Notes: a model not told the origin generated them from the letters alone. A stretch of 64,000 bases of DNA from Wyeomyia smithii (GCF_029784165.1 NC_073694.1:74605411-74669410), one strand, 5' to 3'; positions 40,719 through 53,396 are shown, counted from the stretch's first letter. Program-made: numbers and translations.

Positions 40719-40867
40719 GGGGCTTATCACGGGAGTCAGTTCACGGTGAAGTGACAACCGTAACAGGCACGGTGAAAGTGATTCCCATTTGATTTGCACG
40801 CGTCTCTTTTCACCGTGAGATATTTTCACTTCGTTCTCACCGTGAAGTGACTCCCGTAATAAGCCCC
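40719..40867. mobile_element. Short TIR MITE, 149 bp, 3-bp TSD
   Basis: The ends GGGGCTTATCACGGGAGTCA and, in reverse, GGGGCTTATTACGGGAGTCA match except at one position, continuing into TTCACGGTGAA on both sides. TAT flanks both ends (40716-40718 and 40868-40870). It is a relative of the 625-bp element at 19261-19885 with the interior mostly gone. Confidence 0.88.
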
Positions 40868-40870
40868 TAT

Positions 40871-42944
40871 ATGTCATGTCTCTGCCTCGAATCAGTTTTG
40901 TGTTCCATTTCTCATTTATATTTCGATAGCACATTCAACTATTCTTATTCCTCCAACATGCACAATTGTTAAACAATAATACAGCGACTGACAAGCAAAA
41001 CAAACATTGCATCACGCTATTGACACATTTGTGCCTACTAAAGCTGCACAACACATTTCATTTGGTGACGTAAACTCGGTAGCACAGTCGCACGATCTTG
41101 AGCGTGTCCGATTCTTACTAGAAAATGTATTGCGCGCGCGCACCGAGAAGCATTGTTTCATGCACCCTGGGACAGTATCGAGTTTCCTACCCGATTCCAT
41201 AAGGTACAACGCCACCAACCGTGTTTGGTCATCTGACATTTCGCTCAATCCATCCATCCAACTAAGCGAGTCAGTTACAGTTTTTGCGTACCCGTTAGGT
41301 TGGCCAGTTTTTGAGCCCATGACCTTCAGTCATTTGTTGTCTCAACCACTTGAACAATGGTGAATCGTGTTTTCATCCTTCAACAAACATTACTCTTTGT
41401 TACGGCTTCGAAAAAATAGCTCTTTTCAAACGAGTTCCAGTCGTATGGTCATTCTAGTAAAAGTATGTGCACGAATATCCGGTCTCGGCCACATGTCTGC
41501 CTTATTTTTTCAGAGAATTGTTTTTGCAAATTAAGGCTGAAACGACATTGACGCCTGTGTTTTCATATCTTGCTCTCCCTCCGTTGCTTTGCTCCATCAT
41601 ATCAGAGCAGCTACGTCTGAGTTTCTACTATTCAGATATCTAAGCTCTCGGTACGCCTACCTAATTAGCATTGTCTAGCTATTTGTTTTACGTCAGTGTC
41701 AACATAATAGCTCTGGCTAACTTAGGATTTCACAGTGAGCGGCATTAATATGTTTATTATTTGGTTATAAACAGTCGAAAGAATTGAGTTCTTCCAGTGA
41801 TCTAGATGATTTATTTTTGTAGAAAAAAAAACCAATCATGTGATTTATTGTAATTCAGTTTTCATATGGCTGCAATATCAAAAAGACCCTATTGTGATCA
41901 TCCCCAGTCAATCAGGCTCCTGCTACAAGTAGCTGCACCGCACCCACTGTTTTACATAACCTAACTTTTCTGTAATATGCAATCCAGTTGACGTTATTGA
42001 CAAACGTTATATGAAACAATATCCATCTAGCATGCCAAACTCTGAAACTCGACCTGCATCATAACTGGCAAGATGACTCAGTGCCAAACCTGCGCCTGTC
42101 AGTATCATTTATTCACTAGGTGTGGAGGATCATCGAACTAATACGATCGAAATAAGCAAGCAACGTAAGTCAACAAACTAAAAGAATTTTACCCGTCGTG
42201 TAGTCGTCGTCGTATTCCGGAACAATTCTACTTTTATTTCTTCTTCTTTTGTTGCTTGATGACTTCACAATCGTATTTACACGTGATGTGTCATTCGGTA
42301 CCATGTTTGGGGTTACCCAAGAGGTTTTTTTTCTCCTAAAGATTCTTAACGCGTTCTTTTTTCTTAATATCTCGACTTCAAGAAGCAGCTACGGATGTGC
42401 TTTGAGTCGGACAGTGACTCGATTTTTGCCATCGACTGACAAGTGCTGTCTTGACTTACGTTGAATGATTGTTGCTAACACCTGAGCGGCCTAAATTCTT
42501 CAACACGTTTTGTTGATAATGAATTTCGAATGTTTCCGTGCAAAATATCTACCGTATGCTAATTGTTATTGTAATTAGTGTTGGCCAGAATAAAAGAGAT
42601 GAACATTTCAATTCTAAGAGACCACCTTTGGTGCTCAGGCTGAGTTATCAAATCACAATCAAATGCGGGAAATATCAACAAAAATGCTACAAAGTAGTAC
42701 TGGGTCTAAATTTTGACAGATTCAGGTCATTTGTTCAGTGACTCACATTTTTCACTCTCAGGACACGACACAAGCCTACCGTGGTTGTTAAAAAACACCA
42801 ACAATTACACTTAATACATCAAAAACAGAATTAATTCGTTTTGTTAAAAAACCAAGAGTTTTTTCTCTCAAATCCACCAATCATCACGACACGTCATCAA
42901 GATGAACGGTGTTGTCTTATTTAGTTTTGATCAAGTCAAATTCA
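40871..42944. other. Unassigned DNA
   Basis: No gene is recognised. A 118-codon plus frame (41007-41363) is overlapped by a 102-codon minus frame, and neither shows a known domain. Confidence 0.35.
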
Positions 42945-43035
42945 GAGCTTCGTAGCCGCAAGGTTACAGAGTCCGCTTTGATATGCGAGTGGTCGTGGGT
43001 TCGAATCTTAGTAGAATCAGGCCATTTGGTTGTCA
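42945..43035 (+). mobile_element. tRNA-derived SINE head
   Basis: An A-box-like TAGCCGCAAGG (42953-42963) and B box GGTTCGAATCT (42998-43008) are spaced as in a tRNA-type pol III promoter. No acceptor stem pairs around them, so it is not a tRNA gene. The body runs on into the minisatellite at 43100, so the two may be parts of one composite SINE. Confidence 0.65.
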
Positions 43036-43099
43036 AAGGACTTTAACATGGGTTCATTCTCAGGCTCTCTACTACATACCCTTCCTTCAAGCTGAATTC

Positions 43100-43570
43100 T
43101 ACAGTACCCTTGCTGACTTTCATCCTAACAAAAAAGTCCCCCTTATAATAAAACTGTTCTGAGTAACGTATAATAGTTCTCTTCAGGGAATTGTAATTAT
43201 GACGCGGTCTTGGCTGGAGGAACGAGGTTTCGATAAGACTCCTTCCTCTGGATAAAAATATAAGTCCTACTTATAATAAACCTGACCAGAAGTCAGGGAA
43301 TTGTGATTGTGACGCGGTGTTGGTAGGAGGAACGAGGTTCGATAAGACTCCTTCCTCTTGACAAAATAAGTCCTTCTTATAATAAAACTGATTTCAGAAA
43401 TATTCACCCTCTACAGGGAATTGTAATTGGCGATATTGGCACGAGGAACGAGGTTTCGATAAGACTCCTTCCTCTTGACATAAAGTCCCTCTTAGAATAA
43501 ACCTGGCCAGAGAGGAACGTTAGGTGTAGCCTCAGTTCAGGGAATTGTAATTTGGCGATATTGGTAGGAT
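43100..43570 (+). repeat. Minisatellite, four units of about 110-135 bp
   Basis: The unit contains AGGGAATTGTAATT, then GACGCGGT or GGCGATATTGG, then GAGGAACGAGGTTTCGATAA and GACTCCTTCCTCTTGA, then TAAGTCC-CTTATAATAAA. Units start near 43185, 43295, 43415 and 43540, and the last is partial. It directly follows the SINE head. Confidence 0.85.
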
Positions 43571-44278
43571 AGAAAAGAGGCTCGGTATAGTAGAGCAGTG
43601 AGCTTGAAATAAAAGGGTAAACTCTCACACACAAGCACTGATATAAATAAAAAAAAGCGTATCATTCACTTCAATAGTGATACTACCAATAATATGAAGT
43701 GCGGAGTACAGAAAACACCTGGGCAATATCACAATAGATCAAAATGTCTCTGGTCGCAGTGATGAGTCCACTCGAGGAAAAAAAAAGTCAAATTCATTAC
43801 ATGAATCTTACTCTGAAAATGATTTCGAAACCTCTATATAGGCTTACTAACACAAAAACATAAGATATGACAAACAAAATCATCAAAAAATTCCAACCTC
43901 ATTGAATACAACAATTAACTGATTTTGTTTTTTTTTTTTTCGGAAACGACACACCGATCAAACAAATCGTTTTGACTCAAAAATATTTGTTATCATCAAT
44001 ACCTTCCCGAAATAGCATTTTTTATAACTTTTCGAAAATGATTCATGTTTCGAAACATTAAACCAATAGCACAAAATAAAAAATGCCTTTATAATCTTCT
44101 ATGCAAAGTTTTTGCCAAATCAAAAAAGTTCGATTAAATTAGTTGCCCGTTTTTTTGTGGAACTGCACTTGTGTTGATTTTTGTCCCATTTCAACCAATA
44201 AATTTATTTGGGGCTGGTTGATTCTAGTTGAATTTGGAAGTTTTTGTTGAACAAATCATCTTCGCCATAGGTGAAGCA
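43571..44278. other. Unassigned AT-rich DNA
   Basis: No gene or repeat is recognised. Confidence 0.35.
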
Positions 44279-44280
44279 TA

Positions 44281-45549
44281 AAGGGTGTTACGGGTCAAAC
44301 AAAAATGTGTGTAAATCGGTCTTTTTTTTTTAAACAATCAAATCATATTCCTTTGCCATGTTCAATTCGTACATAATAAAAGTATTGACTCAAGCTTCGT
44401 TTTTAGCGAATGCGAATTGCCGGACCTTTTTCTTGACCCCTTCCTTCAAGTTTTGTACAGGCTTGGCCACTTTTTTGCCACGGAACGCCAATTAGCCCTG
44501 AACTACATCTCGTTGACAGCTGTCTTTTGTGTCTTCTTGAGGTTGCGCTTGACGATAGCCCATTATTTTTCTATAGGGCGGAGCTCTGCGGTGTTTGGAG
44601 GGTTCATGTCCTTTGGCATCACCTGGACGTTGTTCGCGGCATACTACTTCATGGCCTTTTCCGTAATTACAAGCTGCCAAATCAGCCTAAGTATAACGGA
44701 ACTCCTGTGTTGCTTGAGGAAACGCAACAGACCTTTTCTCAGGCACTCCTGCACATAAATTTCCTGGTTGACGAAACCTTTCGCGATGAAAATGTTGCTC
44801 TTTAAACCACAGGAACAGATGGCCTGCCACACGAGATATTTCTTTGCAAACTTCGACAGTAATGTGTTTGGAGATCTCTGCCACCTTTGTTCTACCAGCT
44901 ACCGTATAATATTCCTGTCCAGAAAGCTATTCAAAGGCCTTGATGTAGGTTTCATCATCCTGTACCACGCAACGCAAATTTCGTCAGCATCTTCACGTGC
45001 AGCTTTCGCGATCGTTGTCTGGCCGACTTGTTTTGTTTATCGTCACTATTTGGAGTCACCCCCTTTTTTATAAGTCGACAGTCCGGCCCGGTTTTCAGCT
45101 CGATTCACAGTTGTAGACGACACTCCCAGCTTGCTTGTGACATCTCGGACGGAAAGGTTAGGATTCCGTTTAAAACTGCTGATCACTCTTTTCGTCGTTT
45201 GTCGGCTGCAAGCCTTCGAATTTTGATTTCCCCCAATCCAGTTTTCCCAGCAGATAAAGTTCTCCAGACACTTTAATTACGTTGGTGACGGTTGACTTGG
45301 CCACATTCAATAATTTTGCCAACTTGGCGTACGAGTAGTTCGATTTTTCGCAATTTTTGCAAAATTTTGATGGTTGCTTCTCTTGCTTCGACGCAATTTT
45401 CACAACTGAATAGCAAATGTCAAAATCAAACATAGGACATGATACTATACTCACATACCTTAAAATGAGGGACCTTCATGGTTTATTCGATACACGATAA
45501 AAATAATGCGGTAAATCGAAGTTGACCGATTTTTACCCGTAACACCCTT
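44281..45549 (-). mobile_element. Tc1/mariner element of the DD37E type, decayed
   Basis: A 1,269-bp element with terminal inverted repeats beginning AAGGGTGTTACGGGT on both sides and TA on each flank (44279-44280 and 45550-45551), as expected for IS630/Tc1/mariner. The transposase frame is on minus and broken. Its D-to-E spacing (about 36-37 residues) fits the mosquito ITmD37E group, known from Aedes and Anopheles. Confidence 0.87.
44400..45454 (-). pseudogene. ITmD37E-type transposase pseudogene
   Basis: The N-terminal frame (45454-45170) has a helix-turn-helix-like YAKLAKLLNVAKSTVTNVIK that would bind the terminal repeats. The catalytic region continues in other frames: first Asp in VVQDDETYIKAF (about 44938-44980), then WQAICSCGLKSN (about 44825), the second Asp in DLAACNYG (about 44685) and the Glu in ELRPIEK (about 44580). 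Stops (TAG and TAA) and at least two frameshifts interrupt it, so it cannot make a working transposase. Open frames on the plus strand here (44417-44758 and 44768-45073) are shadows. Confidence 0.85.
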
Positions 45550-45599
45550 TAGTAGGTTTCAACATTGCGCTGTCGTAATTTAACTTTTTTTTTATTGGT

Positions 45600-45760
45600 A
45601 CGAACGAGGTATGTATGCAACTATTAGTATGCAGTTTAAGTACGGAGCTACGATCCTACTAACAATTACAGTCTTTTCTCCCGAGTTGGGATTCTAACAT
45701 ACGCCAACTGACTTGTTTCTGACTATCATCGTACCTCGAGATGAACTGGAGAGGTTCACC
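45600..45760 (-). mobile_element. tRNA-derived SINE (same family as 21745)
   Basis: Read on minus it shows CATCTCGAGGTACGATG, then a B-box-like GTTAGAATCCC, CTCGGGAGA and TTAGTAGGATCGTAGC. These blocks stand in the same order as in the copy at 21745-21930. The poly(T) at about 45585-45593 is its A tail. Confidence 0.7.
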
Positions 45761-45914
45761 ATAGTAACTTTGGATGACAGTGATCACCCAATTTTATGGA
45801 TGATAAAATAAGGAAAGGTATAAAATCGGGAAATCATATTGTTACTGTTTTGTTATTAAAATTGTTGAAACAATAATTTTATACGTAAAAATAATAACTT
45901 AAATGTCTTCAAGT

Positions 45915-46220
45915 AATCTAAACATATAAAAATGCAGTTCTATCTGTCTGACTGATGCTTGAAGATGTGGAAACTCCTGAAATGATCGGCGTAAAAATTT
46001 GTATGCAAGAGTTTCTGGAGCCGAAAAGATTGTTTAGGATAGTTCGGAAACCCTCCCTTTTTTTTAAAGAGAGGGCTCTCAAACAAATATAGCGCAAACT
46101 TTTGCACAACTCGTGAATTAATCGAGCAAAGAAAACCAAATTTAGCATGTGGAGCTATTTGGGAGCAATAAATATTTCAATGGTGGCTCGACACTCCTCT
46201 TATTTCTCTAAGGGAGAGCT
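45915..46220 (-). repeat. Interspersed repeat related to 26760-27107
   Basis: Read on minus it contains AATTTGGTTTTCTTTGCTCG, a GTTGTGCAAAAGTTTG-type phrase, GAGGGAGGG-type sequence and CATACAAATTTTTACGCCGA. It is the same order as the plus copy near 26930-27080. Confidence 0.65.
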
Positions 46221-47526
46221 CACATGTAAATGAAACACAAGATTCACTGCTAGTTTGTGGATTAGGTACTCGTGTTTGTATAAAGCTATGGTTTTGTGTT
46301 GTTACGGTAAACATATTTCAAAAGTAACTATTTTTTTCTTGATTTTGAACTATTTTCTGATATGTTACTATATATAACTCATTTATATACAGGGTGTCGA
46401 AAAATCAGAGAATGTCAGGGATTTCATTTTTCGATCAGAGAAATCAGGGAATACCAGGGAAAACTGAAAAATAATCAAGGAAAATTTTTCAACTGATACG
46501 CGATTCTTTTTTAACGGCTCTTTAGCGCAAAACCAGACTTTTTTTAACATAAACGACTAATTCGGGACCGGTACCGTTCTGTTTCGTATCTGATCGGAGT
46601 CCTTTTTCACTGAGATTTTAAAGTTGCGTTCATCTACGTTGCACTTTTTTGTGCCGAATGCTGAAAAATATCAAGAAAATTATGTTATACTCCAGGGAAT
46701 ATCAGAAAAAATCAAAATTTTCATATAGATCGCCCCATAAAAATCAGGTGACCAAAAAAATCACCAAAATTACCAAAAACCTACACCAACGAAGAATATG
46801 GAAAGCCCGTTTTGGAATCATAGATGAAAAATGTAAACTATTAGGAAGGAAGGGGGTTTGGTAAAAATCTATGACTAAAATTTGTGGGTCCTAAAATCCA
46901 ACGGAAGAAGTACCAGAAATCATCCTAAATGTATCTTCGTGGTTTACGGATAGCGCTTTACAAAATATCTTTCAATGCATTTCAAAATACCTAAAAATTT
47001 AAACCTTTCTTACATTCTTACATTTTCCTTAATTTTTCTAGCATTATCAAAGTTACCCGCAAGTGAGGAACTAGTTACTAGTTACAGAACAGAAAAAAAA
47101 AACAATATACAGTTAAAACAACGCTGATGAATTTTTTTATGGTGATTGCATTCTAGTATATCCAGTACCTTTTAAAAATATGTAACCTGGAGAAAATCCA
47201 TTGGAGAGTCTTATATTTATTCATGAATTTAAAAAGCTATCAAGGTCAGCCGCATTGATGGTACTACTATAAATCAGTCAAAAAGGTTCTAACAGACGTT
47301 TGTACTTGTTTGTACTGTACGAACAGAAGTTTTTACTTTCAATGACAGTAGAAGATAGTTATTTAATTTCACTTGTGAAGAATGGCAAGAAATATAAAAA
47401 TATGTCAAATAACTTTTTTATTTCATTAGATAAAAAATTACGATATTTAACAAAAACATGCATTTTTAGATGATTGATGGGAATCCTTGTTCCTTTTCAT
47501 AAAAAAGAACTCTATGTGGTTCGTAA
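46221..47526. other. Unassigned AT-rich DNA with CAGGGAAT-type phrases
   Basis: A short stretch at 46390-46490 repeats AATCAGAGAAT, CAGGGAATACCAGGGAAAAC and similar phrases, probably the end of an unidentified repeat. Otherwise I see nothing. Confidence 0.4.
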
Positions 47527-47534
47527 TATATATC

Positions 47535-49409
47535 CATGGGCGCAACTACGGGGGGGCTGAAGCCCCCCCTAGAACGTGTTAAGCCCCCCCTAGAATTTCC
47601 CAGAGAATGATTGTATTCAATATATATATACATTCCATACTAATTATCAGAGCATCAAAATCAACACAAATTGAGATGTCGTCATTCATTGGCTAAGAAC
47701 TAGTTCTGCACCCAGGATCGATTATCAACCCTTGCTCTCTTACTCACCTTACCAGTCAGACAAGAGCTTTAGTAACTCGTGCTGTATCAAGAAGTCGTCA
47801 TTTTACTCGGTTTTGGGCTGTGTTTCACCAGTTACCCAGACGACTCATCACTCGCAAGTCTCTTTCAATCTGGCCGAGCAATCATGCACGCTGCGCCCCT
47901 TAATTTCTTGTGCCGGTAGGGTTGCTAAAGAGAAGTGATTTCACTTGGTTGTCGTCCGGCATTCTTACGATGTGACCGGCCCACCGCAACCTATTGTCTT
48001 TCGCCAGGTGTGCAATGGGGTTCTCTCCAAGCAGCGCCTGTACATGGTTCATGCGCTGTAGCCATTATCCGTCGTCCGCTTGTGCTCCACCGTAGACAGT
48101 CACCTTCTGTTCGCCGATAGGCACCTTCTGTTCGAAAATATCAAAAGGACTTCCGTAGAGGACTACCGGTTATCAGGGTTTTGTAGTTTTTTGTATCGAA
48201 GTGGTCATGTCCGATCATCACCGTGATTGGTGCGTACGTTTGTAGTGTCTGGGGAGAACGGGCCGTCGTTGAGAACGTGGTCAATTTGTTTTGATGTACG
48301 TTGGTCGAGGTAAGAAGGGACTTTGGACTGCTAATCCGCGGGCAGCTGCGAAGTTGGTGCATAGCAGGCTGTGCGGGCCGATAACCGGCTTATATAAGTC
48401 TATCCTTCCGTTCATGTCCCCAACGATGATCTTGATATCTCTACGCGAGCAGCTATCATAGAGTTTCTCCAGCTGTGCGTAGAACGCTTCTTTCCCTGCA
48501 TCAGGTCTTCCTTCGTGAGGGCAGTGCACATTGGGAATAGTGTAGTTGTGGAACCGGCCTTTAATTTTCAACAAACCCAACCTGTCGCTGATTGCCTGCC
48601 GCTTTGGTGGTACTGTGCCTTGCGGCCACAAATCCACCGTATCTTCTCTCCTTTCAGGCAAAGCTCCTGGAGCGCAACGATGTCGAAGTGGCGGGGTTCT
48701 AGCTGATCCAGCAGAATCCGGTCGACGGGTCGTTAAGCGATCTACTGTTACATGTACTGAGCTTCTAATCGTCGTCCTTATTTCGTCGGCTGGGTCATTG
48801 CCGATTGTTCCGGTTCGTTTTGAATTCTTGATTCTCCGTAGTATGTTTATTTTAGTATGCTGCCTTACTAGGGCTGCGATGCCTAGTCTCGCGGCGGAGC
48901 TGCCGCCATGGATGTAGCTGGCGAGACACCGCATTTCATAGTTCAACCGTCCGGTCCGGATCAGTCGCTGTTTGAGCCGCCCCCAGCCTGTGGGGAGCCG
49001 CCCCTAGCCTCTCTAAGGAGAACAACTACCCCACCGGTTTTTCCTTGGTTGCTCGTATCCCAGTCGGTACCACGTGGAGGTAGGAATAGAGCATTATGCC
49101 TTGAACCTCACTGGGGTCTATTTTATTCTAAATAGTACGGGTGAACTGTTAAAAAGCACTGCCCAGCCGTTTACCAAATCTAGCTCTCCTCAATATCGAA
49201 TCATTGTTGCTGAAAGAGCTTGGCGTTGACGATGTGTTCAAGATATTCAGTACATCTTCAGAGATTCTATCCCGAAGTGATTTTTTCTGCTCTTACGATA
49301 CTATTTTAAGCGTCATTAAAAAAGCATATTCAAACTCTTTTTTCTCTTTTTTTAAATGACATACATGAAAACTAGCCCCCCCTAGAAATTTTCCTTAGTT
49401 GCGCCCATG
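47535..49409. mobile_element. hAT-like element, 1,875 bp, 8-bp TSD
   Basis: The ends CATGGGCGCAACTA (47535-47548) and TAGTTGCGCCCATG (49396-49409) are inverted repeats, each followed within about 30 bp by AGCCCCCCCTAGAA or its complement. Perfect 8-bp direct repeats TATATATC flank the element (47527-47534 and 49410-49417), and 8 bp is the hAT duplication length. No transposase is visible; much of the interior is RTE-type LINE sequence, so it is non-autonomous. Confidence 0.82.
47935..48946 (-). pseudogene. RTE-clade LINE remnant (endonuclease plus C-terminal piece)
   Basis: The frame 48946-48281 (minus) holds part of an RTE-type endonuclease: RFHNYTIPNVHCPHEGRPD, FYAQLEKLYDSC and IKIIVGDMNGRID. 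Around 47940-48000 (minus) the phrase NRLRWAGHIVRMPDDN is the C-terminal block of RTE-type ORFs. The RT between them is missing, so the copy has a large internal deletion. Aedes JAM elements are the natural comparison. It lies inside the hAT-like element. Confidence 0.72.
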
Positions 49410-49417
49410 TATATATC

Positions 49418-49978
49418 AAATAATGAAACATCTTGAAACTTCTTCGAACATTAGCAACGTTTGAATGACTGTTTGATTAATCGCACGAAAGCGGCAATAT
49501 AGAACACTGCGTAATGGTTTAGTTTTTATTATAAACTACATCAAGAATACACAGAGTTGTGCAAAAATACAAATATATTGATTCTTAATTGAAAATCAGT
49601 TCACTCTGACATTTTTTAATGAAATGTTATATGATGATAAAATCGGGTAAAAAAATGTGATAAAATCGGAGGCAGACAAAATCTGGGCGTGATATAATCG
49701 GGTGATTACTGTATTCACAACCATCCTGGATCTTAAATATTTTTTTTTAATAAAATGTTAACCTCTTCAGTTTTTATTTCTCTTTTTACAACGATTGAGC
49801 TCTATTAGCTTTTACATATTCAATATTCATCTTTTCCTTAGAAATGAAAATCTGTTTCAATAGACAAGAAAGGTTAAATTCCGACAGCGGAGAACTTTGC
49901 TTAACATTGGCTCAAAATTATTATTTTAATTTTCAAATAGGCCTTGCGGGATACCAACCGCGATGTAATATTAAAAAA
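49418..49978. other. Unassigned AT-rich DNA
   Basis: No gene or repeat is recognised. Confidence 0.35.
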
Positions 49979-52764
49979 ACCTAAATTAATCCACCTATCG
50001 GTCAGACCCAGCCTTTCTCATTCAAACTTATTATTTGTAAAAATAGATTTACATGAACGTTTCAATCTAATAAATGTGTATTTACTTTTTGGGTTCTAAA
50101 ATAATGATGTTGTAATATAAGTATAAAATATGAAATTTGACGTAACGTAAATGCTCAATAAATAGCGAAATAAAAGTAATGATTCTTAATTTCGAACAAT
50201 TCAATCACGAGCGATACCGGGAACATTCAAATGGTACGATAGCACATTCAAATTATATTGTGGCCACATATATTGATCAAAGCAGGTATAGTTTTAAATA
50301 GCCTTTGAATTTCTTTTCTTTCCATAACTTTTGAACCACATATCAAATTGTTATGAAGTTTGTTATTTGTAAGTTTGAGAGATGACTCGTTCGTATGACA
50401 CTAGTAATGTTCAAATAAGTCGTGTAATCTTTAAGATAATAGAATTTCGTTGTTTTATTAACAATTTAATACATAACGGTTGCCTAGTTCGATTATAATC
50501 AAATGAAATGGGAACGTATAGGGCAGCCAAACTTTGAAACCACGTGTTAAATCATAATTCATCAGTTAACTCTTAACTAGCCTGTTCATCTGATAATACA
50601 ATTGATCAAATCGGTTGTGTACCTTCTGAGATAATGACGTTTCGTGATTTTCAACATTCGGTACATTACAGACGAAGTTACAGTTCGATTACAGTAAAAT
50701 TCAATAGGGTGTTATGAGTCAGCTAGACCTTTCATTTGACACTTATTTCGTGAAAATCGGTTCAGCCATCTCTGAGAGAAGTGAGTGAGTTTATGTATTC
50801 TTCGGAATATGTTTCTTTTCATAGCTAGATTCCACATTTTTAAACATAACAGGCAAAGTAATAGTCCGATTGCAAAAAAAATCTATAGGGTCTTATGAAG
50901 TAACTAGACCTTTCATATGACACTGATTTTGTGGAAATCGGTCCAGCCATCTCTGAGAAACATTAGTGAAATTAAACAGTCTTCAGAAGACGTTTCTTTT
51001 CGTAACTTTTGAACCACATGTTCAATCTATATAAAATTCAAAAGTTAAGGGTTTTTAAAATAGCCCGTTCATTTGATACCAATTTTATTGAAATCGGTTG
51101 TGTGGTTTCTGAGATATTAATGTTTCGTGATTTTTAAATTTTTAAACAAAACCTCCAAAATAAAAATCCAATTACAATGAAATTTGATAGGGTCTTATGG
51201 GGCAACTAGAACTTTCATTTGCATGAAATTCCATTAAAATCGGTCCAGCCATCTCTAAGAAAAGTGAGTGAAAATAAGAATCTGCACATACACACACACA
51301 CACATACAGAAAATGCTCAGCTCGTCGAACTGAGTCGAGTGATATATGCCATTCGGCCCTTTGGAGTACTTTCATATCTTCGGTTTTGCAAGTTAAAGTG
51401 CTGAAGAAATAGCGAAATAAAAGAAATGACTTTTAATTTCGTACACAGCAGTACCGGGAACGTACGAATAGCACAATACCAAATTTAAATTTTGTTGAGG
51501 CCATATGTTTTGATCAAAGCAGTTACAGTTTTAAATAGTCTTTGAATTTCGTTTCTTTTCACTTTTGAACCACATATCAAATTGCTATGAAATTTCTTAC
51601 TTGTGAGTTTGAGAGACAACCTGTTGAAATGACACTAGATATGTTCAAATAAGTCGTGTGATCTTTGATATAATAGACTTCCGTTGTTTATATAATTTAA
51701 TACATAACGGTTGGAATAAAAATACGATTATAGTCAGATAAAATGGGAACCTATAGGAAAGCCAAACTTTTTATTTGACACTCAGATTGTTGAACTTAGT
51801 CCAGCCATTTTTGGGAAAACGAGTGAATTTGAAAAATCACCGGAATATGTTTCTTTTCACAATTTTTGAACCACGTGTTTATTCACTATAAAATTCATCA
51901 ATTAACCTTTAACTAGCCTGTTCATCTGATTTGATGATCAAATCGGTTGTGTACCTTCTGAGATAATGAAGTTTCGTGATTTTCACAATTTGGTACATTA
52001 CAGACGAAGTTACAGTCCGATTACATTAAAATTCAATAGGGTGTTATGAGGCAGCTAGACCTTTCATTTGACACTGATTTCGTGGAAATCGGTTCAGCCA
52101 TCTCTGAGAAAAGTGAGTGAGTTTGAGTAGTCTTCGGAATATGTTCCTTTTTAATAGCTGGATTTCACATTTTTAAACATAACAGGCAAACTAATAGTCC
52201 GATTGCAAAACAAATCAATAGGGTCTTATGGGGCAACTAGACCTTCCATTTGACACTGATTTTATGAAAATCGGTTCAGCCATCTCTGAGAAACATGAGT
52301 GAGATTTAAATAACTTCTGAACCTCACGTTCAATCTTCATGAAACTCAAAAGTTAAGGGTTTTTTAAGTAGCTTGTGCATTTAAAACCAATTTTGTTAAA
52401 ATCGGTTGTGTAGTTTCTGAGATAATGATGTTTCGTGATTTTCACATTTTTGAACATAACCTCTAGACTAAAAATCCGATTGCAATGAAATTCAATAGGG
52501 TCTTATGGGGCGACTAGACCTCTCATTTGCAATTAATTTCATGGAGATCGGTCCAGCCATCTCTGAGAAAATCGAGTGAGATTGGGAGAGCGTTACACAC
52601 ACACACACATACACACACACACATACGCACACACACACACATACAGAAAATGCTCAGCTCGTCAAACTAAGTCGATTGATATACGAGATTCGACACTTTG
52701 GAGCACTTTTATACCTTTGGTTTTTCCAGTGATTGCTATACCTTTCTAGGAGAAAGGCAAAACT
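49979..52764 (-). repeat. Culicine-type interspersed repeat, two tandem minus copies
   Basis: Starts CTAAATTAATCCACCTATCG (complement of the 3' end) and finishes ACCTTTCTAGGAGAAAGGC (complement of the 5' end). A first unit runs to about 51410, where TCAGCTCGTCGAACTGAGTC and TTCGGTTTTGCAAGT mark a 5' region. A second unit with the same order follows to 52764. The CA-rich dinucleotide tract appears at about 51290-51308 and 52599-52642. Inner phrases such as CAGCCATCTCTGAGAAA recur every few hundred bases. Confidence 0.8.
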
Positions 52765-53379
52765 AAAATTGTAAAATGACAAAAAGTCGTGAAAATCCAG
52801 TCAATTCGCATGGAATTGAAAATCAATCACAAACAAAAAACAATGTTTTTCGGATACGCAATTTTTCAAGCAATTACTTGCAAACCGCAAATGTATAGAG
52901 GAAAAATCGACAAAGAAGTTTCGCGCATTTCTTTCGACGCACACAATTGAATTGAAATATTTTACCTATGAGGTCATCGGTTCAAACCTGAGCTCAGCAT
53001 TGATAAGTTCGTAATCTTATCTGGTTTGGTCCCATTCGCTTTTTTGTCCGTGCTTGCCTGCAGGCAGTCTCACAACTGAAATTGATCGATCAGTTCAGAG
53101 TTCTCAACTCTTTAAATTTTTGTATCTCTGCAACCGCATCGGTTTCCACAAATCAACGACAGGTAGAGCTGACCACAGGCGAGGCCTACCCGCAATAGAA
53201 TAGCGAAAATACAACTGCTACCACCACTATCACAGTAGGCAAACAAGGCGGATGGCTTATGTGACAACGACGACAGAACCAATAAACAGATAAAAATCAA
53301 ATGGACTGTTGACTGTTCTCTACTACAGACGGCTCCAGGGGACAGCTCGTGCATGCCTGGGACTTTTACCTATTTGGAA
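52765..53379. other. Upstream region of the LRRFIP-like gene
   Basis: No gene is recognised. A B-box-like GGTTCAAACC near 52979 lacks a partner A box. The stretch from about 53000 is richer in GC than the flanks and presumably contains the promoter of the downstream gene. Confidence 0.35.
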
Positions 53380-53396
53380 TCAGTTCTGTTTCAGTT
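53380..53396 (+). promoter_or_regulatory. Candidate initiator elements of the LRRFIP-like gene
   Basis: Two TCAGTT matches to the arthropod initiator lie at 53380-53385 and 53391-53396, 70-90 nt before the start codon. Alternatively the TTTCAG at 53390-53394 could be a splice acceptor for an upstream non-coding exon. No TATA box stands at the right distance. Confidence 0.35.

Noticed and set aside
42945..43020. Possible tRNA gene
   Set aside because: A and B boxes are present, but the ends do not pair into an acceptor stem and the sequence continues as a repeat, so a SINE is the better reading.
43100..43570. Regular repeats considered as a CRISPR array
   Set aside because: Units are long, diverged and without constant-length spacers, and the genome is eukaryotic; it is a minisatellite.
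44417..45073. Plus frames resembling membrane proteins near 44.5-45.0 kb
   Set aside because: They are antisense to the decayed mariner transposase, whose catalytic blocks read on minus.
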